DNA of 49,736 nucleotides. It comes from Chlorobiaceae bacterium. Its GTDB lineage: Bacteria > Bacteroidota > Chlorobiia > Chlorobiales > Chlorobiaceae. Within the stretch, counting starts at the first letter, position 1. Each line of letters opens with the position of its first letter. Of this stretch, positions 1 to 9,573 are shown one piece after another. The notes below the pieces were generated by a model. The model saw only the letters and a list, made by a program, of their open reading frames with translations. It was not told the DNA's origin and ran no database searches. Position numbers and translations under genes: made by a program. Location: positions 1 through 49,736 of the forward strand of contig JAAXWL010000008.1 of NCBI GenBank assembly GCA_013334975.1, given 5' to 3'.

Positions 1-42
1 TGTTTTGAAACATCGCAGCCGGTAACGGAAGCAAAGGAGTGA
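1..42 (+). CDS. C-terminal end of upstream gene, probably murE (partial)
   Basis: The first 13 codons of the window form an open frame ending in TGA at 40-42. Its stop overlaps the ATG of murF at 42 (TGATG), the same coupling style used throughout the cluster. In dcw clusters the gene before murF is normally murE (UDP-MurNAc-tripeptide synthetase), so this is probably its C-terminus. Thirteen residues are too few to prove identity; the call rests on position. Confidence 0.45.
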   Translation, partial: CFETSQPVTEAKE

Positions 43-1457
43 TGATGAAAGGTGCGTTGATTTACAGCGATTTCAGCCGGGCAGGAAGGCTTGTCGCCGA
101 CGATGTCGATGAGCGCTACGAGCTGCTCGATCCGGTGGTGGTGATCGATTCACGCCGGGTGGTCGAGGGGGCGCTCTTCATCGCCCTGTCGGGCGAGCGT
201 ACCGACGGGCATCACTTCATTGACGAGGTCTTCGCTGCCGGAGCCTCCTGGGCCGTGGTGTCGCAAGCGTGGTTCGAAGAGAAGGGGGCGGAGTTCACCC
301 GTCCGGGGCGCCGTTTTCTGGTCTCCGATGAGCCTGTCGCCGCATTTCAGCAACTGGCATCCTCCTATCGGGAGCGCTTCGATATTCCGGTCATAGGGGT
401 TGGCGGGAGCAATGGCAAGACCACTACAAAAGAGATGCTTGCTGCTGTGCTTTCGACCGGTTTCAGGGTGCAGATGAGCCAGGGAAATTTCAACAACCAC
501 CTCGGCGTGCCGCTGACGCTCCTGCAGATGCGCAGCGACACAGGAGTGGCCGTCGTGGAGATGGGCATCAACCATCCCGGCGAGATGGCTTTTCTCTGCT
601 CGATCGCCCGTCCGACGCACGGGCTTCTGACTAATATCGGCCACGAGCATCTTGAGTTTTTCGGCTCTCTCGATGGTGTTGCCGCAGCCGAGGCTGAACT
701 GTACCGTTATCTGGACGAGCATGGCGGGACGGCCTTTGTCAACCTTGATGATGCTCGTCTCGATGCTGCCGGAGCTACGCTTTCCCGGAAGGTCACTTAT
801 GGGGTGGCAACAGGCAAGGAGCGTTCATGGTGGGCTGAAGGTATCGGTTCGGACCGGCTCGGGAGAATCTCCTTTACGCTATGTTCGGAAGGGCGCAGTC
901 AACCGGTCTCGATGCACTTTGTCGGACGCCACAATGTCACCAATGCCGTTGCTGCCGCTGCGGTGGGAGCCCATTTCGGCCTTGAGCCAGAAAGCATCGC
1001 TCACGGGCTTGGAGCGCTGAGGCCGGCCAAAGGATGGAAACGGATGGAGCTTTTCGAAGCGGGCGGCATCGTGGTGCTGAACGATACCTATAATGCGAAC
1101 CCCGATTCGGTTCGATTTGCGCTCGACACGCTTGCCGGTATCGGGTGCACCGGGCGCCGGATCGCCGTGCTTGGTGATATGCTTGAACTCGGGGAGAGTT
1201 CAGCGCTTGAACATGAGTTGATCGGCAGGTATATTCGCCAGCTGCCGATTGATGCCTGCCTGACCTACGGGGAGGCATCCAGGCTCTGCTGCCGGGAGGC
1301 GGGGGAGCGCTGTATAGGCCATTTCGACAGGATGGAGTCGCTCGACCATTTTCTTTCGGGATATGTGAAGCCTGGCGATGCGGTGCTTTTCAAAGGATCG
1401 CGGGGTATGCGTCTTGAACTGGCGGCGGAAGCGCTCATGAAACAGAATCAACAGTAA
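42..1457 (+). CDS. murF: UDP-N-acetylmuramoyl-tripeptide--D-alanyl-D-alanine ligase
   Basis: MurF adds D-Ala-D-Ala to the UDP-MurNAc-tripeptide in the cytoplasm, the last soluble step of peptidoglycan precursor synthesis. The 471-residue product has the Mur ligase P-loop GGSNGKTTTKE at about residues 121-131, then NFNNHLGVPLTLL, which is typical of MurF, and a C-terminal ligase domain with LNDTYNANPDS. Length fits the family. A GTG at 39 opens the same frame but lies inside the AAAGGAG ribosome site (33-39), so ATG 42 or ATG 45 is the start; 42 is preferred because it overlaps the preceding stop. First complete gene of the dcw cluster. Confidence 0.97.
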   Translation: MMKGALIYSDFSRAGRLVADDVDERYELLDPVVVIDSRRVVEGALFIALSGERTDGHHFIDEVFAAGASWAVVSQAWFEEKGAEFTRPGRRFLVSDEPVAAFQQLASSYRERFDIPVIGVGGSNGKTTTKEMLAAVLSTGFRVQMSQGNFNNHLGVPLTLLQMRSDTGVAVVEMGINHPGEMAFLCSIARPTHGLLTNIGHEHLEFFGSLDGVAAAEAELYRYLDEHGGTAFVNLDDARLDAAGATLSRKVTYGVATGKERSWWAEGIGSDRLGRISFTLCSEGRSQPVSMHFVGRHNVTNAVAAAAVGAHFGLEPESIAHGLGALRPAKGWKRMELFEAGGIVVLNDTYNANPDSVRFALDTLAGIGCTGRRIAVLGDMLELGESSALEHELIGRYIRQLPIDACLTYGEASRLCCREAGERCIGHFDRMESLDHFLSGYVKPGDAVLFKGSRGMRLELAAEALMKQNQQ

Positions 1458-1472
1458 TGACCTGAACGAACG

Positions 1473-2579
1473 ATGCTCTACTACCTACTCCGATATATCA
1501 ACGAGCTGTTCAACCCTCCGGGGATGGGGGTTATCGAATACCTGACCTTCAGGGCCAGCGCAGCAGCCATTACCTCACTGCTGATCACCCTGCTGGCCGG
1601 GCCTGCTTTTATCCGTTTTCTCCGATCCCGGTTCGTCGAACCAGTCAAGGAGGAGGCGCCTCCGGATCACCGGAAGAAAAAGGATGTGCCCACGATGGGT
1701 GGCCTGCTGATCATTCTCTCCGTCGAACTCTCGGCGCTGCTCTGGGCCAGGGTGGATGATCCTCACGTCTGGATCGTCATGCTCGCGGTATTCTGGATGG
1801 GGTTGATTGGTTTCATCGATGACTACCGCAAGGTGGTGCTGAAGATCAGGGGAGGTCTTGCCGGCAAATACAAACTGGTCGGACAGGTCACCCTTGGCCT
1901 GATCATCGGTATCTATACCTGGCAGGATCCGGTCTTTTCGGTGCTTCTCTCCAAAACAACCGTCCCTTTTTTCAAGAAGCTCACGGTCGATTACGGTATC
2001 TTCTATATTCCCGTGGTGATCTTCATCATTACGGCGGTTTCCAATGCGGTCAACCTGACCGATGGTCTCGATGGTCTGGCGGCAGGGAACGCGGCGATTG
2101 TCACCTTCGCCCTTGGCGGTTTCGCCTACCTTGCCGGTAATGCGGTCTATGCAGGCTATCTCAGCATACCGTTTATCTCCGGCGCCGGAGAGGTTGCTGT
2201 GGTCAGTATGGCCATCGTCATGGCCTGCGTGGGTTTTCTCTGGTTCAATTCCAATCCTGCCGAGGTGTTCATGGGCGATACGGGTTCGCTCTCCCTCGGC
2301 AGCGCCATTGCCGTCATTGCGCTCATGGTCAAACAGGAGCTGCTTCTGCCGGTGCTGGCCGGGGTCTTTTTCGTTGAGACCCTTTCGGTTTCGTTACAGG
2401 TTGCCTGGTTCAAGATCACCAGGATGCGCTATGGTGAGGGACGCCGCATTTTTCTGATGGCGCCGCTGCACCACCATTTTCAATTAAAGGGATGGCCAGA
2501 GCAGAAAATCGTCATCAGGTTCTGGATCATCTCCATTCTGCTGTTCCTTGCAAGTCTGATGAGCCTGAAACTGAGATAA
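1473..2579 (+). CDS. mraY: Phospho-N-acetylmuramoyl-pentapeptide transferase
   Basis: MraY transfers phospho-MurNAc-pentapeptide to undecaprenyl phosphate at the inner membrane, making lipid I. The 368-residue protein is a polytopic membrane protein. It carries [13 protein letters not shown] near residues 65-77, the Asp-Asp pair GFIDDYRK at about 113-120, [13 protein letters not shown] at 191-203, and the histidine-rich [13 protein letters not shown] loop near the C-terminus. All are diagnostic of MraY. It starts 15 bases after murF and only 1 base separates its stop from murD. The ribosome-binding site is weak, so translation is probably coupled to murF. Confidence 0.98.
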   Translation: MLYYLLRYINELFNPPGMGVIEYLTFRASAAAITSLLITLLAGPAFIRFLRSRFVEPVKEEAPPDHRKKKDVPTMGGLLIILSVELSALLWARVDDPHVWIVMLAVFWMGLIGFIDDYRKVVLKIRGGLAGKYKLVGQVTLGLIIGIYTWQDPVFSVLLSKTTVPFFKKLTVDYGIFYIPVVIFIITAVSNAVNLTDGLDGLAAGNAAIVTFALGGFAYLAGNAVYAGYLSIPFISGAGEVAVVSMAIVMACVGFLWFNSNPAEVFMGDTGSLSLGSAIAVIALMVKQELLLPVLAGVFFVETLSVSLQVAWFKITRMRYGEGRRIFLMAPLHHHFQLKGWPEQKIVIRFWIISILLFLASLMSLKLR

Positions 2580-2580
2580 C

Positions 2581-3978
2581 GTGAATACGGAAGCACTCAA
2601 AGGGATGGCGGTGTCGGTGATCGGCGCCGGGAAAAGTGGCCAGGCAGCGGCCTCTCTGCTGGTTCAGGGCGGCGCCCGGCCGTTTCTGAGTGAATTGGGA
2701 GTGATCGCCGCTGATGCGGCGGCCTCTCTGGAGTCCGGCGGCGTGCCGTATGAACAGGGCGGCCATTCCGGGAGGGTGTTCGATGCGACGCTGTGCGTCG
2801 TGAGCCCCGGCATTCCCGGTTCAGCGCCGGTGCTGCTCGAAATGGCGGCGCGCCGGGTGCCGGTGGTCAGTGAAATCGAGCTGGCCTCCTGGTTCTGTCG
2901 CGCACGGATCATCGGGATTACCGGTACCGACGGCAAAACGACCACCGCCACCCTGGCTCACGACATCTGTCAGGTTGATGGCGCTTTGCATGGATACCGG
3001 GCCTTCAGCGTTGGCAATATCGGCATTCCCTTCTCATCGAAGGTGTTGGCAATGGAGCCGGTTGATATTGCTGTGCTCGAACTCAGCAGCTACCAGCTGG
3101 AAGGGTCCTTATCGTTCAGACCCGACGTTGCTGTTCTGACCAACGTTACCCCCGACCACATGGACCGTTACTGTGGCGACATCCATGCCTATGCAGCGGC
3201 GAAGTTCCGTATCCATGCTGCTCAGGAGCAGGGCGATACCCTGGTGTACAACCATGATGATGTGATCCTTCGCGCCCATTTCGACCGTCAGGAGCCCTGG
3301 CCTTTTCGCGTGGTCAAGATCGGTCTGAGGGCTGATACCCTCGATTCCTTGCCGGGAGACTATGTTTCGGTTGACGGCAACGACATTGTTATCCGCTCGT
3401 TCGGCCTCACTCAACGACTCATGCCGGTCGGCGACTTCATGAAGCCGAGCTTCCGCGGCGACCACAACCTTTACAATGCACTCTCAGCAGTGGCGGCGAC
3501 GAATGCTGTCGGCGTTTCTGCAGAAGCGGTGCGCAAGAGCCTTGCCGGGTTCGGCGGTGTCGAGCATCGCCAGGAGTATGCCGGCAAAGCCTGCGGGCTC
3601 GACTGGATCAATGACTCGAAAGCGACCAATGTCAATGCTCTCCGTCAGGCGCTTCAGGCCGTGCCGTCAGGCATGGTGCTGATTGCCGGAGGCCGTGACA
3701 AGGGTAATGATTATCGTGTCATTGCCGATATCGTCAAAGAGAAGGTATCCTGTATCGTGGCTATCGGTGAGTCCCGTCAGAAAATTGCCGATGTCTTTCG
3801 GGGTATAGTCACGGTCATGCCTGCCGGTTCGCTCAGGGAGGCTGTCGATCTTGCCCGCCAGGCGGCCTCTCCTGGTGCAAGCGTGCTGTTTTCACCCGCA
3901 TGTTCGAGTTTCGACATGTTTACCGATTTCGAGGATCGGGGGCGCCAGTTCAAACAACTGGTCAGGGAGCTTACATGA
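2581..3978 (+). CDS. murD: UDP-N-acetylmuramoylalanine--D-glutamate ligase
   Basis: MurD ligates D-Glu to UDP-MurNAc-L-Ala in the cytoplasm. The 465-residue product has an N-terminal Rossmann-like UDP-binding domain (VIGAGKSGQAAA at about 13-24), the ATP P-loop GITGTDGKTTT at about 112-122, the acidic region ELSSYQLE, VTPDHMDRY, and the C-terminal domain with NDSKATNVNA and IAGGRDKG. The start is GTG, one base after the mraY stop, and its TGA overlaps the ATG of ftsW. Length is normal for the family. Confidence 0.97.
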   Translation: MNTEALKGMAVSVIGAGKSGQAAASLLVQGGARPFLSELGVIAADAAASLESGGVPYEQGGHSGRVFDATLCVVSPGIPGSAPVLLEMAARRVPVVSEIELASWFCRARIIGITGTDGKTTTATLAHDICQVDGALHGYRAFSVGNIGIPFSSKVLAMEPVDIAVLELSSYQLEGSLSFRPDVAVLTNVTPDHMDRYCGDIHAYAAAKFRIHAAQEQGDTLVYNHDDVILRAHFDRQEPWPFRVVKIGLRADTLDSLPGDYVSVDGNDIVIRSFGLTQRLMPVGDFMKPSFRGDHNLYNALSAVAATNAVGVSAEAVRKSLAGFGGVEHRQEYAGKACGLDWINDSKATNVNALRQALQAVPSGMVLIAGGRDKGNDYRVIADIVKEKVSCIVAIGESRQKIADVFRGIVTVMPAGSLREAVDLARQAASPGASVLFSPACSSFDMFTDFEDRGRQFKQLVRELT

Positions 3979-5183
3979 AGCTGGATTTCGAACTTAACGA
4001 TGCTCCGCCGGAATTGCTGGAGCTGCTGCCAGCAACGGCCGGCCGGGGGGAGAGTGTTGCGGGCAAGATGCTGCTGCTGCTCGTCGCGCTGCTCATGTGT
4101 ATCGGTATCGTGGTGGTGTACAGCAGCGGAGCAGGCTGGGCTGAAAAGAAGTTCTCCGATCCACAGTATTTCCTCTGGCGTCAGCTTACCTTTGCCGCTG
4201 CCGGAATGGTGCTGATTTACCTTGTTGGCATGATCGACTACCATATTTTCAGGAAAGTCAGCAAGCTCCTGCTCTTCGTCAGCATCGGTCTTCTTGCTCT
4301 GCTTTTGGTGCTCAAACTGTTTCATGTCATTCATGGGGCTGCTCGCTGGCTCGGCTTCGGTCCACTGAAGTTTCAGGCCTCCGACCTGGCCAAGTATGCC
4401 ATCATCCTTCACTTTTCCCGGTTACTTTCCGATAAGAAGCACTATATCAAGGATTTGCATACCGGTTACTACCCGATGCTGATTCTGCTGATGACGGTCG
4501 TCGCACTGGTTGCCCTTGAACCAAACTTCAGCACGGCATCGCTGATCGGCGTTATCGGCTTCGCGCTTATGTTCATCGGTGGCATCCGTATCCGCTATCT
4601 TCTGGCGACCGTCTCGATGCTGATCCCGATTGCCGCAGTCTTTGCGATCGCTGCGCCTTACCGGGTTGCGCGTCTTGTAGCATTCATCGGCAGCGAGAAG
4701 CAGTTGAGTTATCAGGTTCGCCAGGCCTTGCTGGGCCTCGGCAATGGAGGGTTGCTGGGCCTCGGCATTGGCGCCAGCAAGCAGCGGGAGCTGTATCTGC
4801 CGCTCTCTTACAACGATTTCGTCTTTGTAGTTGTTGGCGAAGAGTATGGATTCGTCGGGGCGCTGCTTGTTCTCCTGCTCTTCGTCGGGCTGTTTGTCTG
4901 CGGCATCGTTATTGCTAAAAATGCCCCTGATCTTTATGGTCGTTATGTCGCCTCAGGGGTCACCTTTGCTATCGTGCTGTTTGCTTTTATCAACATCGCT
5001 GTTGCCAGCCACCTGCTGCCGACTACCGGGGTTGCCTTGCCGTTCATCAGCTATGGTGGCACGGCTTTGTTGTTCAATTCGCTTGGCATTGGCGTCCTGG
5101 TCAGCATATCAAGTTACAGAAAAAAGAGAGAGAAGGCAAAGAACGAGCAGGTAACCCTTGCATCGCAGGAGGAGAGATTATGA
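3975..5183 (+). CDS. ftsW: Septal peptidoglycan glycosyltransferase FtsW
   Basis: FtsW is the SEDS-family polymerase that makes septal glycan from lipid II together with its partner class B PBP. The frame is open from 3900, but the ATG at 3975 overlaps the murD stop (ATGA) and gives a 402-residue protein of normal size. A short cytoplasmic N-terminus is followed by about ten membrane segments. The SEDS motifs are present: LPLSYNDFVFVVVGEEYG, whose Asp corresponds to the proposed catalytic residue, and LLPTTGVALPFISYGG near the C-terminus. The tail is basic (RKKREKAK). RodA is the alternative family member; the dcw position favours FtsW. Confidence 0.96.
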   Translation: MKLDFELNDAPPELLELLPATAGRGESVAGKMLLLLVALLMCIGIVVVYSSGAGWAEKKFSDPQYFLWRQLTFAAAGMVLIYLVGMIDYHIFRKVSKLLLFVSIGLLALLLVLKLFHVIHGAARWLGFGPLKFQASDLAKYAIILHFSRLLSDKKHYIKDLHTGYYPMLILLMTVVALVALEPNFSTASLIGVIGFALMFIGGIRIRYLLATVSMLIPIAAVFAIAAPYRVARLVAFIGSEKQLSYQVRQALLGLGNGGLLGLGIGASKQRELYLPLSYNDFVFVVVGEEYGFVGALLVLLLFVGLFVCGIVIAKNAPDLYGRYVASGVTFAIVLFAFINIAVASHLLPTTGVALPFISYGGTALLFNSLGIGVLVSISSYRKKREKAKNEQVTLASQEERL

Positions 5184-6274
5184 ATGTTCTGTTTGCCGGA
5201 GGGGGGACCGGAGGTCATCTCTATCCTGGCATCGCTATGGCTGCTGAGCTGAAGAAAGCTGTACCCGGCGTGCGGATATCCTTTGCAGGAACGACTGCGG
5301 GCATCGAGGCAACCGAAGTGCCCCGTCTCGGATATCCGTTGCATCTCCTGCCCGTCAGGGGGCTGAAGCGCGGGTTTTCCATCCGGTCACTCATAGTGAA
5401 TGTGGGGATCCTTGCGGATTTTGTTTCAGCGATCGTTCAGGCAGTTGCCCTCATTCTCAGGGAGAAGCCGGACGTGGTCGTCGGCACTGGCGGCTATGTC
5501 AGCGCTCCGGTGCTGCTTGCTGCGCAACTGACAGGTCGCAAAACACTGATCCAGGAGCAGAACGCCTATCCGGGGCTGACGACCCGCCTGCTTTCAGGCA
5601 TGGCTTCGGAGGTGCACTTGTCGTTCGCTCAGAGCCTGCGCTTTTTCGGCGGCAACGAAACGATCTTCGTTACCGGCAATCCGGCAAGGGAGTTTGATCC
5701 TGAGCCGAGGGAATCATGTCTCGACTATTTCGGGCTTGACCGTTCTCTGCCTACGCTTCTGGTTTTCGGTGGAAGCCGCGGGGCGCGCTCCATCAACAAT
5801 GCCATGCTTCGCTTCTTCGGTCGACTGGAGGGCAAGGTCAACCTTATCTGGCAGACCGGTGCGCTCGATGCCGAGCGAGTGCTTGCTGAAGCCGGGACCT
5901 CTTCCAGCCGCTGGATTGGCCCCTATATCGAAGAGATGGGCAAGGCCTATGGAGCATCCGACCTGGTGCTTTGCCGCTCGGGCGCCTCCAGCCTGGCCGA
6001 GCTGACCAATCTGGGAAAGGCGTCGGTACTGGTGCCGTATCCCTGGGCCACGGCTGATCATCAGCGTCACAACGCCCAGGCCCTGGTCAATGACGGGGCC
6101 TCAATCATGATCGACGATGCACAACTTGGAGATGAGGAGTCATTCAAGCGTATTCTTGAGCTGCTCCATGGCCGGGAAGAGCTCGCCGTTATGGGCGATC
6201 TGGCCAGAAAGCAGAGCTATGTCGGTGCTGCCGCCAAACTCGCCCAAAGAATCATTGCGCTATCAAAACATTAA
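5180..6274 (+). CDS. murG: UDP-GlcNAc--lipid I N-acetylglucosaminyltransferase
   Basis: MurG adds GlcNAc to lipid I on the cytoplasmic face of the membrane, forming lipid II. The 364-residue GT28 protein shows the N-terminal glycine-rich loop GGGTGGH at 7-13, a second G loop VVGTGGYVSAPV, the linker-region GGSRGARSIN, and the UDP-GlcNAc site RSGASSLAEL followed by PYPWATADHQ. The start overlaps the ftsW stop by four bases (ATGA) and is preceded by a good AGGAGAG ribosome site. Confidence 0.98.
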   Translation: MNVLFAGGGTGGHLYPGIAMAAELKKAVPGVRISFAGTTAGIEATEVPRLGYPLHLLPVRGLKRGFSIRSLIVNVGILADFVSAIVQAVALILREKPDVVVGTGGYVSAPVLLAAQLTGRKTLIQEQNAYPGLTTRLLSGMASEVHLSFAQSLRFFGGNETIFVTGNPAREFDPEPRESCLDYFGLDRSLPTLLVFGGSRGARSINNAMLRFFGRLEGKVNLIWQTGALDAERVLAEAGTSSSRWIGPYIEEMGKAYGASDLVLCRSGASSLAELTNLGKASVLVPYPWATADHQRHNAQALVNDGASIMIDDAQLGDEESFKRILELLHGREELAVMGDLARKQSYVGAAAKLAQRIIALSKH

Positions 6275-6286
6275 GGAGTGCCATCC

Positions 6287-7705
6287 ATGGAACTGGGAAG
6301 AACGAAGAACGTGCATATCGTCGGTATCGGTGGCGCAGGAATGAGCGCCATTGCCGAACTGCTGCTGAAGTCAGGGTTTTCGGTCACCGGCTCTGACCTG
6401 GCATCCGGGGAAGTAACCGAAAAGCTTCGTGAGATGGGGGCGATCATCCATCAGGGGCACGAGGCCTCGAATGTGGGTGAGAGCGACGTGGTCGTCTACT
6501 CTTCGGCGGTACGTCCGGAACGGAATGTCGAGATACTTGCTGCCGGAAAGCTAGGAATTCCGGTTATCAAACGCGATGAGATGCTCGGTGAACTGATGCG
6601 CTACAAATCGGGCATCTGCGTGTCGGGCACCCACGGCAAAACGACCACCACCGCCATGATTGCGACCATGCTTCTCGATGCGGGAGAGTCGCCGACGGTC
6701 ATGATCGGAGGTGTTTCTGACTTTCTGAAGGGCAGTACCATGGTTGGGGAAGGCCGGTACATGGTGATTGAGGCCGACGAGTACGACCGGGCGTTCCTGA
6801 AACTCACGCCGACCATCGCGGTGCTCAACAGCCTGGAATCGGAACACATGGATACCTATGGCACCATGGAGAACCTGAGGGAGAGTTTTGTGGAGTTCGC
6901 CAACAAGGTACCCTTCTATGGAAGGGTCATCTGCTGCGTGGACTGGCCCGAAATCCGCCGGATCATTCCGCGCATGAACCGGCGCCATACGACCTTTGGT
7001 ATTGAAGAGCCGGCTGATGTCTTGGCCTCCGATATTGAACTCCGGGAGGACGGCGCAGAGTTTACCGTTGAAGCGTTCGGCAATGTGTGGCAGGGGGTGA
7101 GGCTCGGAGTCCCCGGCAGACACAATGTACTCAACGCACTTGCGGCGTTTTCCGTAGGTCTCGAACTGGGGCTCCCGCCTGAAAAGATCATTGCAGGCCT
7201 TGCCCTGTACAGCGGTATGCGACGTCGTTTCCAGGTCAGATACCGGGGCGTGGATGGATTGCTGGTCATCGATGACTATGCCCATCACCCCTCAGAGGTT
7301 AAGGCAACGGTAAGGGCTGCCCGGGAGGGGTGGAAAAAGCACCGGATCGTGGCGGTCTTCCAGCCCCATCTCTATTCACGAACGGCCGAGTTTGCCGGTG
7401 AGTTCGGCTGGGCGCTCTCAAGAGCCGATACGATCTATGTTGCGGCAATTTATCCATCGCGTGAACGCGCCGAAGATTATCCGGGTATTACCGGCGAACT
7501 GGTTGCCGAGGCTGCACAAAAGGCTGGAGCCAAAAAGGTCTTTTTTGTTGATGAGACCGAGTCACTCTTTGCGGCCCTTCAGGGAGAAGCTGCCTCCGGT
7601 ACGCTCCTTTTGTTTATGGGGGCTGGCGATATCACCCAGCTTGCAGCCCGGTTTGCTGACTCGTGCCAATCTGCCGCAGCGAAGACAAACGGATTGGTGC
7701 AATGA
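6287..7705 (+). CDS. murC: UDP-N-acetylmuramate--L-alanine ligase
   Basis: MurC ligates L-Ala to UDP-MurNAc. The product has the N-terminal Rossmann motif [14 protein letters not shown] (11-24), the P-loop [10 protein letters not shown] (113-122), [18 protein letters not shown], and DDYAHHPSE in the C-terminal domain. A GTG at 6278 would add three residues but falls inside the AAGGAG ribosome site, so ATG 6287 with about 8 bases of spacing is chosen (472 residues). It lies 12 bases after murG and its TGA overlaps the murB ATG. Confidence 0.97.
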   Translation: MELGRTKNVHIVGIGGAGMSAIAELLLKSGFSVTGSDLASGEVTEKLREMGAIIHQGHEASNVGESDVVVYSSAVRPERNVEILAAGKLGIPVIKRDEMLGELMRYKSGICVSGTHGKTTTTAMIATMLLDAGESPTVMIGGVSDFLKGSTMVGEGRYMVIEADEYDRAFLKLTPTIAVLNSLESEHMDTYGTMENLRESFVEFANKVPFYGRVICCVDWPEIRRIIPRMNRRHTTFGIEEPADVLASDIELREDGAEFTVEAFGNVWQGVRLGVPGRHNVLNALAAFSVGLELGLPPEKIIAGLALYSGMRRRFQVRYRGVDGLLVIDDYAHHPSEVKATVRAAREGWKKHRIVAVFQPHLYSRTAEFAGEFGWALSRADTIYVAAIYPSRERAEDYPGITGELVAEAAQKAGAKKVFFVDETESLFAALQGEAASGTLLLFMGAGDITQLAARFADSCQSAAAKTNGLVQ

Positions 7706-8634
7706 TCTCCACAGAAGTCCTTTTCCGCCTGGTCCGCGGGCCTGTGGTTGTTGCTGAACCACTCGCCACCTACACCGCCATCCGTACCGGTGGGCCGGCG
7801 GATTTTATGGTCAATCCGCGAGATCGTGCTGACCTGGTGCGTGCCTGCGACTATTTCAGTCGCCAAGGTGTTCCGCTCTTCATTCTCGGCAAAGGCAGTT
7901 CACTTCTGGTCAATGACCAGGGTTTTCGCGGAGCGGTCATCGCCACCCGGTTGCTTGATCGAATCGCCATCGAAGATGAGATTGCCGAAGTTGATGCCGG
8001 GGTTTTGTTGCCGGTACTTCTGGAACGACTCCGTCAGGCCTCCCTGACTGGGCTCGATGCGTTTGACACGATGTCGGGGAGTGTTGGTGGAGCGTTGCGG
8101 CGAAATGCTGAAGGTGGCAGTGCGGAGGTTATCGACAGCGTCGAATGGATCGATATCGTCAGGAAAGGGCGGCTGAGGCGCCTGAAGAGACGGGAGTTGT
8201 CCGTTGGCAGCACGCTCCCCCTGGCCGGTGAAGAGGTGATCCTTGGGGCCGGTTTCAGGCTTCGGCGAATCTCCTCAAAGGAAAAGCGGGAGTGCCGCCA
8301 GGAGACAGGCGGAAACGCTGTGCCGTCACCAGCTGAAGGGATTTCCGTAAAAGTATTCAGAACACCCCGGACGCTTTCGACGGACGAAGATGCATCGCCA
8401 GGCGAACTGGTCGAAGCCTGCGGACTCAGGGGGAAACGAATTGGAGGCGCATCACTCTCCCTGACCGATGCCAACACGATTGTCAATGCTGGCGGAGCCT
8501 CCTCGAATGATGTTTTTGAACTGGTGCGTCTGCTCAGAGTGTCGGTGCAGGAGAAGTTCGGGGTGAAACTCAATCTCGAACTGACGCTGGTGGGTTTTAA
8601 CCGGAATGGATGCGATGACCCTTTCAGAACGTGA
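7702..8634 (+). CDS. murB: UDP-N-acetylenolpyruvoylglucosamine reductase-like protein (divergent active site)
   Basis: MurB reduces enolpyruvyl-UDP-GlcNAc to UDP-MurNAc using FAD and NADPH. The 310-residue protein keeps the FAD-binding half ([31 protein letters not shown]) and the C-terminal fold ([16 protein letters not shown], then [12 protein letters not shown]) with the terminal Glu in LNLEL. Two signature motifs are altered. The YR-x-S motif is replaced by ELSVGSTL. The GS(V/F)F(K/R)NP loop with the catalytic Ser reads VKVFRTP, so Gly-Ser has become Val-Lys. Reductase activity is therefore uncertain, although fold and dcw position clearly indicate MurB. The ATG overlaps the murC stop; an upstream start at 7663 would lie deep inside murC. 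Confidence 0.85.
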   Translation: MISTEVLFRLVRGPVVVAEPLATYTAIRTGGPADFMVNPRDRADLVRACDYFSRQGVPLFILGKGSSLLVNDQGFRGAVIATRLLDRIAIEDEIAEVDAGVLLPVLLERLRQASLTGLDAFDTMSGSVGGALRRNAEGGSAEVIDSVEWIDIVRKGRLRRLKRRELSVGSTLPLAGEEVILGAGFRLRRISSKEKRECRQETGGNAVPSPAEGISVKVFRTPRTLSTDEDASPGELVEACGLRGKRIGGASLSLTDANTIVNAGGASSNDVFELVRLLRVSVQEKFGVKLNLELTLVGFNRNGCDDPFRT

Positions 8635-9559
8635 TCAAAGGCATGAGACTCCTCAGCCGGAGCATTTCGGTACCCCCGGAGAGCACCCGCTGAAAGAGGA
8701 GGAATCCGCTGGCCGCGAAGGGAAGGTTGGGCGGATTTTGGGTGCAACACCGGTGATGATGTCTGTGGTGCTGCTGTTGCTTGTGGTGACTGCCGTTCTG
8801 TCCTGGTATGCTATGCAGTGGAAACAGCGCGTAACGGTCAACCGGTTGATTGTTACCGGTACCTCGCTGCTCTCCGCCGCCGATCTCGAAAAAGCCCTCG
8901 TCGGGTTCAGGGGGCGGAGTATTGATGAGGTCAGGGTCGATGATGTCAGGCGTGTCCTCGCATCGGAGCCCTATATCAGGAACATGGAGGTGAACCGGGA
9001 GCTGAACGGGATTCTGAGGGTCAGCATCACTGAACGCAGGCCAGCTGCGCTGCTGATTGAGGCTGAGCAGAGCCGAATCATCGATACGGAAGGCAATCTG
9101 CTTCCGGACTACGGAATTTCAGCGCGTTTCCGTCGTCTCGTGACCGTGTACGGCGCCGATTCGGCGCCGTCCGGGGTGTTGGGCGTTCGCCGAATGCATA
9201 CCGGAGACCGGGAACTGCTGTTTCTTTTACTCGATGCTTTTGCCAGATCGGAGCATGCCGGTCTGATGCTTTCGCAGATTCATCTTGCGTCCGAAAATGC
9301 GACCTGGTTTACCGTTGCGGGTTCACCAATCCGATTTGTTCTCGGCAATGACGGTAATTTCAAGGAAAAATTGAAAAAATTCGAGATATTCTGGCAAAAG
9401 GTTGTTGCAAAAAAGGGTATGGATTGCTATGAGTCGGTAGACCTCCGCTTCCGGAACCGGGTATTTGCCCGTGAGTCGACGCCAGAGGTGGACCCAGCGC
9501 TTCCGGTGCCACCAGTTGCAGCGCCGGAGGGCAGCCAACTTTACGATGAACATCATTGA
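8606..9559 (+). CDS. ftsQ: Cell division protein FtsQ/DivIB
   Basis: FtsQ is a bitopic divisome protein linking early and late division proteins. The 317-residue product has an acidic cytoplasmic tail of about 48 residues, one membrane segment (about 52-70, VVLLLLVVTAVLSWYAM), then a POTRA domain beginning VTVNRLIVTGTSLLSAADLE, followed by the FtsQ beta domain (ERRPAALLI, RIIDTEGNLLPDY). The C-terminus is Pro-rich. Sequence identity within the family is low, so the call rests on topology, POTRA pattern and location between murB and ftsA. ATG 8606 overlaps murB by 29 bases; ATG 8615 is also possible. Confidence 0.9.
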   Translation: MDAMTLSERDQRHETPQPEHFGTPGEHPLKEEESAGREGKVGRILGATPVMMSVVLLLLVVTAVLSWYAMQWKQRVTVNRLIVTGTSLLSAADLEKALVGFRGRSIDEVRVDDVRRVLASEPYIRNMEVNRELNGILRVSITERRPAALLIEAEQSRIIDTEGNLLPDYGISARFRRLVTVYGADSAPSGVLGVRRMHTGDRELLFLLLDAFARSEHAGLMLSQIHLASENATWFTVAGSPIRFVLGNDGNFKEKLKKFEIFWQKVVAKKGMDCYESVDLRFRNRVFARESTPEVDPALPVPPVAAPEGSQLYDEHH

Positions 9560-9573
9560 ACACAGAACTTCTC

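Noticed and set aside
9556-9573. TTG start for ftsA overlapping the ftsQ stop
   Set aside because: Six extra residues are not part of the conserved FtsA start; ATG 9574 precedes the actin-like motif directly. The coupling pattern keeps it as a possibility.
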